Part shown: positions 57,983-64,000 of the stretch, one piece after another
How the letters are laid out: every line of letters begins with the position of its first letter
Position numbering within the stretch: the stretch's first letter is position 1
NCBI RefSeq assembly: GCF_003337435.1
Contig: NZ_QPJS01000002.1
Span: 1-64,000 of the forward strand
Reading direction: 5' to 3'
Origin: Schleiferia thermophila
GTDB taxonomy: Bacteria > Bacteroidota > Bacteroidia > Flavobacteriales > Schleiferiaceae
DNA: 64,000 bases
Notes under the pieces: generated by a model
The model's input: the letters and a program-made list of their open reading frames with translations, nothing else
Database searches by the model: none
Told to the model about the DNA's origin: nothing
Program-made: the position numbers and the translations under genes

Positions 57983-59195
57983 TTCAAAACGAATTGAATA
58001 ACCAAGATGCAAAAATCTTGTAGAAAACCTTCAGTTTAATATTTTTTTGATCTAAATTGTCCTGTTTCTAATTTTTATTTATTTTATGTCAAAAAAAGGC
58101 AGAATTATTAAATTTTAATTTGAAATAGTACAATGTTCAACTTTTATTAAAATAATATTTTTTAGTTGGATTCAGTAATTAAACTGCTTAAACTTTTTGT
58201 AATTTCAGTCTGGTAGTATTACTTTTAGAATCAAGCTGTAAAAAAACCGAATCAGAAATGAGCTCTTAAAGATATAAATCATGTTGCTGATCAAATTTAA
58301 TGTTCACTTTTTTTGAACATTATTCGTTGATTTATTTTGTAGTCTTTTAAACTGTGTTTTTGTTATGTATTCTTGTGCTTATCATACAGTGTTGCTCACC
58401 GGAAACACGTGATGCAATAAAAGGTATTGAATTGGTTACCCACTTCATTATCATTATTTTAAAAAATTTTTAATGAATTAGTATTAATAAATAGTGTTTC
58501 CAGTTTTTCGGTTACCCAATCGCTTCTGTAAATGATAAAGTGTCAATTGTAAGATTGCTTTTAAATCACCCAGTATATCAATTTTAAAATACCCTGTATA
58601 TATTTCATAAATAGTCAGTAAAAAAGACAAAATTTCCCGTAGTTCAAGACAAATTCTTCAACTAAATAAATTACATCACTTACAGATTTTCTGCCAATTT
58701 AAATTTATGTCCATAAGTCACTACAGAAACACATGTAAGACATCATTGATCTAATGATCATAAAGCAATGAGCTGTAATCTACAGAGGAATGTAAGAAAA
58801 CCGAAGACTACACACATATTAAAGTTCATTAATTGAATCCTTTGACAGTTTTCATAGAATCACCGAGATCTGAAATGAATAATTTTTGGAGACTAAAAAC
58901 AGTCGACCAGTCGCTGGAAAAGGTTAATACCTTTAATGATAGCACCTCTTCGGCTCTGTTTGCACACAGGGCTGGTATTTTCGAATATGGATCCAAAGCA
59001 ATAAAAAGATATCTTTAAAAGACAGAACTGTTATTCTTTTGATTATCCATTACTTAATCTTTTTAAAATAGAATTCGCGCTTTGATTTCTAAAACATTTA
59101 TTAATCTTTAGTTAATTTCAGTAAAATTATTCGACCTCATTTACTTTCTGTAATCTTTAATCGTAAGTATAGCAGCATTACACAAGAGAAACATT
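57983..59195. other. Long AT-rich intergenic region
   Basis: About 1.2 kb without a supported gene. It marks the start of an AT-rich island. Small signals: an inverted repeat AATGTTCA-N7-TGAACATT at 58299-58321, a GGAAACAC/GTGTTTCC pair at 58401-58408 and 58494-58501, and GGTTACCCA twice (58434-58442, 58510-58518). The 61-codon frame near 58833 has no protein-like features. Confidence 0.5.
58299..58321. repeat. Inverted repeat in the AT-rich intergenic region
   Basis: AATGTTCA and TGAACATT separated by CTTTTTT. Could be an operator or a weak hairpin; no gene starts nearby. Confidence 0.35.
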
Positions 59196-60932
59196 ATGAG
59201 AATAACGGCACTGATGATATTAGTCATCGCTTTCTCCATATCATCAAAAGGTCAGCAAATCGAAAAAATAAAATGGGAGCCTTTTAATGTTGCCACTTTG
59301 AATAAAGCTAAAGAGAAGAACAAATACATTCTTCTTCATCTTGCGGCTAATTGGTGTCATTGGTGTCATGTGATGGAAGAGAAGACTTACCAACATCCTG
59401 AAGTTATTAATTATCTAAACAAACATTTTATAGTTTGCTACGAAGATCATGACAAAAGACCAGACTTGGCCAATAGATACAGGGAGTATGGCTGGCCGGC
59501 AACGATAATATTTAATTCGGATGCACAGGAAGTGTTTAAGGAAGCTGGTTACATTGAAGCTTATGAATTTTTATCCATCTTGAAAGATATAAAGGAAAAT
59601 GGTGGTACAAATCATTATGCATCGAAAAAGAACATATTGAAAAGTTCAGGAAATAACCTGTCAAAAATAAAAGAAGACCTTTACCTTTTAATTGACACAG
59701 TAAACGGAGGATTTAAATCACCGCAAAAATCATTGGACTTTGAAATGTTTGAGTACGCCATAAACCATCAAAATGAGACAATTTTTAAAAAATGGCTAAC
59801 TGTTACACTTCCTAACTCCCTGAATCTTTTGGATACCGTATGGGGAGGAATCTTTCAATATTCAACACACAACGATTGGATCCATCAACATTATGAAAAA
59901 CTTTTATCAGTTCAGGCACGGTATATTAAAATGTATCTATGGTATTATTACATTACCGATGATAAAAAATATCTGGACGCAGCTATCAAAATAAAAGATT
60001 ACAACGAAAGATTTTTAAAACATCAAGATTCGTGGGGCTACAGCAATGCACAAGATGCTGACCTTGTAAAAGGTGTAAAAAGTACCAATTTCTTTAAATT
60101 TAGCGATAAAGAAAGAATCTCTTTGGGAATTCCTGAAATAGACAGTACAATCACAACAGAAGGCAATGCTAAATTGGCTGAAAGTTATTGCTATTTGTAT
60201 GCATATACAGGTGATAATACATATCTGGAAAAATCAGCTAACATTATAAATATGCTGATGAACAATTATGTAAAAAATAGAGGTTTATATCAGCATGTAC
60301 TTAACTACGATCATCCAGAGGCTCTTGCGGACCAATTATCAATGCTTAAAGCGCTCATTACTCTTTTTAAATTCACAAACGATACCTTGTATTTAAATGA
60401 GACCGACAGACTAATATCGGCCATCATAAAACATCTTTGGGAAAATGATTATTTTTTGAGTTTCAGAGCTACAAAAGGCTATATAGAACCACTACCTGTA
60501 ATAAGTGAAAATATAGAAGCCGGTAGACTGATAAATTTTTATGCAAAAATTTCAAAAAAGAAAGATCTCGAAGTATTTCCGGAAAAAATACTGACTTGGT
60601 TATGTACAGATGATGTATATAATGAAATGGTTATTGAGCCCGGAATCATCAGTTTATCAGAAGAAATAAAATCAGAACCATTCACAGGGCTTTATGTAAT
60701 TAGCTCCAGTGAGGATAATGAAATACGAAGGGAGCTTCTTTCAATTCCTAAATTCTATTACTTTCCGCTCATTATACAAAAAAATTATCTTGATGAAGAC
60801 AAAAAGGAATTAACAAAATCATTTGAAGATGATGTAATCTTGTTCTGCACTTCAAATTTTTGCTCCCAACCATTCTTTGAAAAAGAGGAGCTAAAGATTA
60901 ACATTTTCCGATTATTATCTCTAAAAAACTAA
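59196..60932 (+). CDS. Secreted DUF255/thioredoxin-fold protein
   Basis: 578 residues with a signal peptide (LMILVIAFSISSKGQ). N-terminal DUF255 thioredoxin-like domain (about 22-140): KWEPFNVATLNKAKEKNKYI, active-site-like NWCHWCHVMEEKTY with CHWC at about 52-55, and YGWPATIIF carrying the cis-Pro. The rest resembles the alpha/alpha barrel of the YyaL/SPATA20 family (GGIFQYSTHNDWIHQHYEKL, then DHPEALADQLSMLKALITL). Likely a periplasmic thiol-handling protein. It lies 650 nt upstream of the peptide precursor, same strand and base composition, so a link to the RiPP cluster is plausible but unproven. Confidence 0.8.
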   Translation: MRITALMILVIAFSISSKGQQIEKIKWEPFNVATLNKAKEKNKYILLHLAANWCHWCHVMEEKTYQHPEVINYLNKHFIVCYEDHDKRPDLANRYREYGWPATIIFNSDAQEVFKEAGYIEAYEFLSILKDIKENGGTNHYASKKNILKSSGNNLSKIKEDLYLLIDTVNGGFKSPQKSLDFEMFEYAINHQNETIFKKWLTVTLPNSLNLLDTVWGGIFQYSTHNDWIHQHYEKLLSVQARYIKMYLWYYYITDDKKYLDAAIKIKDYNERFLKHQDSWGYSNAQDADLVKGVKSTNFFKFSDKERISLGIPEIDSTITTEGNAKLAESYCYLYAYTGDNTYLEKSANIINMLMNNYVKNRGLYQHVLNYDHPEALADQLSMLKALITLFKFTNDTLYLNETDRLISAIIKHLWENDYFLSFRATKGYIEPLPVISENIEAGRLINFYAKISKKKDLEVFPEKILTWLCTDDVYNEMVIEPGIISLSEEIKSEPFTGLYVISSSEDNEIRRELLSIPKFYYFPLIIQKNYLDEDKKELTKSFEDDVILFCTSNFCSQPFFEKEELKINIFRLLSLKN

Positions 60933-60997
60933 TATAATGCTTGTATCAAATTATTTTTAAAAAATTATTATTAATATACAAATAAACAAAATTTAAA

Positions 60998-61147
60998 ATG
61001 AAAAGGCTGAAAATCAAATTACTTAAATTTAATTTCTATTGGAAAATGATAGACAGGATGTTTCAGATAACCATAAGTAGAGATCTTACATATATTTTTT
61101 ATAAATGCTCAATCGAAGAGCAATCTAAAATGTACTTAGATGTTTGA
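60998..61147 (+). CDS. Doubtful 49-codon reading frame
   Basis: ATG 60998 to TGA 61145-61147, MKRLKIKLLKFNFYWKMIDR start. Basic, Ile/Phe/Lys-rich, as expected by chance in AT-rich DNA. Listed because it lies between DUF255 and the precursor gene. Confidence 0.2.
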   Translation: MKRLKIKLLKFNFYWKMIDRMFQITISRDLTYIFYKCSIEEQSKMYLDV

Positions 61148-61185
61148 AGTAAACTTTTTCTGAATTGTTGCGGAAAATTCAGTGA

Positions 61186-61581
61186 ATGAGTAAAAAAGAA
61201 CTTCTCCCAAATTTTTTAAATATGAAAAGTCTCATTGCAATCAACATTAAAAAATTACCAAACGATTTAGTTCGTAAATATCATATATACTATAAGTATA
61301 GATTTCTGGTAAGCCAAAACCAGATAATTTCAGCACACATTGTAATAAAAGATTTAGTATCTGAGGTCGGATATTACTTAGGCAATCTATATCGTGAGTC
61401 ATTCAAACAAGGTATTTTAATCGCAATGGACATTTTCAGATGTCAAAAGTGTTTTAGGTTACTGCAATTCAATGCAATAAAAAAATTTTGCTTGGAACGT
61501 ATTTTTTTGTCAGGAATTAAACAAAACAGCAACTATATAAACGGTAAATCTATAATTAACCTTAAAAACCAAAAAGTATGA
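61186..61581 (+). CDS. Doubtful 131-codon reading frame
   Basis: Overlaps the precursor start as ATGA. Composition (Ile, Lys, Asn, Leu) is that of AT-rich noncoding sequence and no family is recognised; one CxxC (FRCQKCFRLL) is present. It may be leader RNA of the precursor. If real, it would be translationally coupled to the precursor. Confidence 0.25.
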   Translation: MSKKELLPNFLNMKSLIAINIKKLPNDLVRKYHIYYKYRFLVSQNQIISAHIVIKDLVSEVGYYLGNLYRESFKQGILIAMDIFRCQKCFRLLQFNAIKKFCLERIFLSGIKQNSNYINGKSIINLKNQKV

Positions 61582-61952
61582 AAACCAAAAGAAAAAATCT
61601 TCTTAGAGGAGCAGCTGCCGCCCTATCATTAGCAGCTTTAAGTAATCTTAATGCCAATCCAGCAAATCCTGAAATCTCGATACTTGGTTCAGGATTTGAG
61701 GTTCGTTCAGGGCTCATCCACTATGGAAACTTATCCAAAATGTTAAATGATTTGAAGTGTGGAGAAAGTAAATCAGAAGTCTCCAAGAAAAAATCAAAAA
61801 GCGCCGAGGGTAAATGTGGTGAATCAAAATCAAAAACCCAGGAGGCAAAATGCGGAGAAGCTAAATGTGGAGAGAGCAAATCAAAAACAAAAGAGGGCAA
61901 ATGCGGAGAAGCTAAATGTGGGGAAAAGAAAACAACTGAACAGCCTAAGTAA
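61578..61952 (+). CDS. Bufferin/HvfA-type RiPP precursor with six KCGE motifs
   Basis: 124 residues. Signal peptide (NLLRGAAAALSLAALSNLNA, about residues 7-26), then a leader region ILGSGFEVRSGLIHYGNLSK similar to other Bacteroidota members, then a low-complexity core. All six Cys (61, 80, 92, 97, 109, 114) lie in KCGE motifs, within units such as EGKCGES and EAKCGEAKCGES; no Cys occurs elsewhere. Related precursors (HvfA, bufferins) have their EGKCG cysteines converted by MNIO enzymes to thiooxazole or oxazolone/thioamide groups that bind copper. A matching MNIO gene lies 840 nt downstream. Start codon is the clear ATG at 61578. Confidence 0.88.
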   Translation: MKTKRKNLLRGAAAALSLAALSNLNANPANPEISILGSGFEVRSGLIHYGNLSKMLNDLKCGESKSEVSKKKSKSAEGKCGESKSKTQEAKCGEAKCGESKSKTKEGKCGEAKCGEKKTTEQPK

Positions 61953-61963
61953 AAACTGATAAC

Positions 61964-61989
61964 TGACCCCTGAAAATTTTCAGGGGTCA
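61964..61989 (+). terminator. Perfect 26-nt palindrome, likely attenuator
   Basis: TGACCCCTGAAAA and its exact complement TTTTCAGGGGTCA form a 13-bp arm pair with no spacer, 12 nt after the precursor stop and 21 nt before the sigma-factor ATG. The 3' side is only weakly T-rich (TTTC), so partial termination or mRNA end protection fits better than full termination. It would let precursor mRNA exceed the enzyme mRNA. Confidence 0.6.
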
Positions 61990-62009
61990 TTTCAAAGTTG
62001 CATACCGTT

Positions 62010-62561
62010 ATGAATCAACTTATCAACAAGGATATACATACCGAATTCAAGGACATCATTAATCTTCATTATAAAAAATTTTACAAACATGCCTGTATTC
62101 AGGTTGGAGATAAAGAATCGGCTAAAGACATAGTCCAAGAGACATTTTTATCTGCATACAAAAGTCTGTCTACATTCAAAGGAAAATCCTCCATGGAAAC
62201 CTGGATCTTTGGCATTTTAAATCACAAAATATCGATGTATTTTAGAGAAAAAAATATTGAAAAGAAAATGATTCAGGAAAACTTAGAAGAAAAGTTGTTT
62301 AAGAGAGGTGGGCAATGGAAAGAAGAATGGATCAGTTCAAACAGCGAAGAGGCAATTATAAATTTTTTAAAATTCTGTATTAACAAACTGAAAGACCAAA
62401 GTAAACAAGTACTCCTGTTGAGATTCTATCAAAACAAAAAGACAGAAGAAATTTGTACGATCTGTAATATAACCAAAGATAATTTATGGCAGATATTGCA
62501 TAGAAGTAAATTACAATTAAAAGTTTGCATTCAATCAAAATTAAAAGTTACAAATGATTAA
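62010..62561 (+). CDS. ECF sigma factor
   Basis: 183 residues from ATG 62010 (a TTG at 61998 is also in frame). Region 2: GDKESAKDIVQETFLSAYKS, then STFKGKSSMETWIFGILNHK, the usual F-x-W-l-x-r-I-x-x-N pattern. Region 4: LPxxx-like QVLLLRFYQNKKTEEICTIC then NITKDNLWQILHRSKLQLK. Directs RNA polymerase to a small regulon. Encoded between precursor and enzyme, so it most likely controls this operon. Overlaps the anti-sigma-like gene by 8 nt. Confidence 0.88.
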   Translation: MNQLINKDIHTEFKDIINLHYKKFYKHACIQVGDKESAKDIVQETFLSAYKSLSTFKGKSSMETWIFGILNHKISMYFREKNIEKKMIQENLEEKLFKRGGQWKEEWISSNSEEAIINFLKFCINKLKDQSKQVLLLRFYQNKKTEEICTICNITKDNLWQILHRSKLQLKVCIQSKLKVTND

Positions 62562-62793
62562 CTGCCGAAAATATACCCGATACTTACATAAATCTGAGAT
62601 TCAGGAACTCGAATGGTACGAGAAAATGCTTAGCAATTATCATATAATGATTTGCAAATCATGTAAAATATATACTAAGGAAAACTCCTTAATAAATGAA
62701 TATATCAAACATCAAATTGAAAAACATCTAAATATAGATGAACAGGATATTATTATGCAAAAACAAGAACTGTTAAAAAAATTAAAACTATGA
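62554..62793 (+). CDS. Soluble Cys/His anti-sigma-like protein
   Basis: 79 residues, no membrane segment. The first 40 residues hold C4, H12, H30, C34 and C37: NYHIMICKSCKIY gives the H-x3-C-x2-C signature of zinc-binding anti-sigma (ZAS) domains. Its gene overlaps both the sigma factor (8 nt) and the MNIO gene (ATGA), the normal position of an anti-sigma partner. It could release the sigma factor on metal or thiol change; that is inference. Confidence 0.65.
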   Translation: MINCRKYTRYLHKSEIQELEWYEKMLSNYHIMICKSCKIYTKENSLINEYIKHQIEKHLNIDEQDIIMQKQELLKKLKL

Positions 62794-63623
62794 TCGGTGT
62801 CGGTTATAGAAAAGACTTTGCAGAAGAATGGGAAAATAATCCTGATTCATTAAGTGTTGATTTCATAGAAGTAGCCCCAGAAAACTGGATGAATGTAGGT
62901 GGGTATTGGAAAAAATTATTTGATAAAAAATTACAGGACTATCCTTTATTCACTCATGGCCTTTCCTTGTCCATCGGAAGTCCAGATGAACTTGATTTTA
63001 AGTTTTTAAAAGATCTGAAAACATTTTTAGATAGTAATAACGTAGTAATTTATTCAGAACATTTAAGTTTTTCAAAATGCGACAACGCTCACTTATATGA
63101 CCTTTTACCTGTTCCATTTACTGAAGATGCAGTAAAACATGTAGTCAAGAAAGTAAAAAGTGTTCAAGATATACTTGAACGCCCGCTTGTGTTAGAAATA
63201 GTAAGTTATTATTCGCCTTTAGCAGCGGAAATGAAAGAAATTGATTTCGTAAACGCAATAGTACAAGAAAGTGATTGTCAACTACTACTCGATGTAAATA
63301 ACATATATGTCAATAGTTTTAATCATGGTTTTAATCCTGTAGAATTTATCACCTTACTTCCCAGAGATAAAATTGCATATATTCACATGGCAGGGCATTT
63401 ACAAGTAGATGATAACTTAATTATAGACACACATAGTGAACCAATCATCAATCCGGTATATCGCCTTTTTGAATTTTCGCTTAAATGGTTACAAAAGCCT
63501 ATTCCGGTGTTGTTGGAGCGAGATTTTAATATTCCTGATTTGAAAGAAATTCAATCTGAAATCAATGAATTAAAACGCCTGTACAATAAATCCTTACAAA
63601 AAGAAAAGGAACATGTATCTTAA
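62790..63623 (+). CDS. MNIO (DUF692) peptide-modifying iron enzyme
   Basis: 277 residues, TIM-barrel multinuclear non-heme iron-dependent oxidative enzyme (family of MbnB, TglH, BufB, HvfB). Metal-site residues are all visible: E27 (FIEVAPENW), H56 (THGLSLS), E90-H91 (YSEHLS), E136 (LEIVSYYS), D168 and N170-N171 (LLLDVNNIYVN), H199 and H203 (YIHMAGH), D213 and H215 (IDTHSEP), E243 (LLERDFNIP). It should modify the cysteines of the KCGE precursor using O2. Overlaps the genes on both sides. Confidence 0.93.
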   Translation: MIGVGYRKDFAEEWENNPDSLSVDFIEVAPENWMNVGGYWKKLFDKKLQDYPLFTHGLSLSIGSPDELDFKFLKDLKTFLDSNNVVIYSEHLSFSKCDNAHLYDLLPVPFTEDAVKHVVKKVKSVQDILERPLVLEIVSYYSPLAAEMKEIDFVNAIVQESDCQLLLDVNNIYVNSFNHGFNPVEFITLLPRDKIAYIHMAGHLQVDDNLIIDTHSEPIINPVYRLFEFSLKWLQKPIPVLLERDFNIPDLKEIQSEINELKRLYNKSLQKEKEHVS

Positions 63624-64000
63624 GGAAAAAACAAAAAGACAGCAATCCTTATTGGCACAATTTACAAGAACTGGTGATCAAACCATAATAACCCATTTAG
63701 ATGGTATTAAAGTGCAGGGTATACGCTATTACAGAGAATTAATTTTTAATATTATTTATGACGGGATCAGTAATGCATATCCTATTACCACAAATTTTTT
63801 AAGTGAAAGGGTGATGATGAATCTTACACATCAATTTTTTTCTCACTTTAAATGTCAGACACCTCAGGTATGGGCAATGCCCAAAGAATTTATGGATTAT
63901 ATCATACAAAATCAAACCAAGTTATGCTTGAAATATCCGTTTTTATCTGATTTACTTTTATTCGAATGGGCTGAAATAGAAATGTTTATGATGCCTGACC
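63614..64000 (+). CDS. DUF2063 RiPP partner protein (BufC/HvfC-like), cut by right edge
   Basis: Starts at ATG 63614, overlapping the MNIO gene by 10 nt, and is open to the window end (129 codons). DUF2063 N-terminal domain: QGIRYYRELIFNIIYDGISN, AYPITTNFLSE, VWAMPKEFMDYI, PFLSDLLLFEWAEIEMFMMP. In characterised systems this protein binds the precursor leader and presents it to the MNIO enzyme. Only the N-terminal half is in view. Confidence 0.88.

Noticed and set aside
58401..58518. Short direct and inverted repeats as a CRISPR or attachment site
   Set aside because: Only two copies of 8-9 nt with irregular spacing, and no cas or integrase gene in view.
58833..59018. 61-codon frame in the AT-rich gap
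   Set aside because: No start signal, family or export signal; expected by chance in AT-rich DNA.

Overview
The window is a stretch of a Bacteroidota chromosome, most likely from a Saprospiria/Chitinophagia-type lineage (the rank below phylum is inference). The phylum call rests on gliding genes gldD/gldE next to ssb and mutY, a type IX secretion C-terminal domain, a bacterial geranylgeranylglyceryl-phosphate synthase, a CarB without its C-terminal regulatory domain, the small AURKAIP1/COX24-type basic protein beside RNase G, and recurrent TAnnTTTG (-7) promoter boxes.

Layout. 1-12.8 kb: a damaged accessory region on the minus strand (a secreted LamG-like protein with a T9SS tail, then a giant SpvB/FG-GAP/RHS protein running off the left edge), followed on the plus strand by a broken Rpn-type PD-(D/E)XK nuclease and a GC-rich interspersed element. 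All three genes carry point lesions (TAA, TGA, TAG, one 1-nt frameshift). 12.9-16.1 kb: VWA protein, TauE/SafE-type permease and a family 2 glycosyltransferase in tight tandem. 16.1-18.6 kb: feoA-feoB plus an unlisted 38-residue FeoB-associated Cys-rich membrane peptide. 18.7-25.5 kb: menA-menC-BNR protein, then an OB-fold/YceI/DUF5777/cytochrome set and a GGGP synthase. 25.6-38.5 kb: housekeeping genes (DEAD-box helicase, queG, ugd with a DegT aminotransferase, S4 protein, hemH, tyrS, hflX, aldo/keto reductase). 38.5-46.4 kb: mutY-ssb-gldE-gldD-DUF2007, then HU, TPR protein, COX24-type peptide, RNase G, recX, trxB. 46.8-58 kb: second GC-rich element, two FtsX-type permeases with a LolA-like protein, rpmH, carB, DUF4834, two secreted proteins (one a tiny Cys/Lys-rich peptide), rlmN, asnB.

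58-64 kb is an AT-rich island. After about 1.2 kb without a supported gene it holds a secreted DUF255 thioredoxin-fold protein and a RiPP cluster of the bufferin/HvfA kind: a secreted precursor with six KCGE repeats, an ECF sigma factor, a soluble anti-sigma-like protein with an HxxxCxxC motif, an MNIO (DUF692) peptide-modifying enzyme and a DUF2063 partner protein cut by the right edge. Reading frames from sigma factor to DUF2063 overlap, and a perfect 26-nt palindrome lies between precursor and sigma factor. This self-regulated metallopeptide operon is the most interesting system in the window. The second is the GC-rich element at 12.64-12.79 and 46.81-46.96 kb, whose two copies differ in sequence yet keep the same predicted hairpins.
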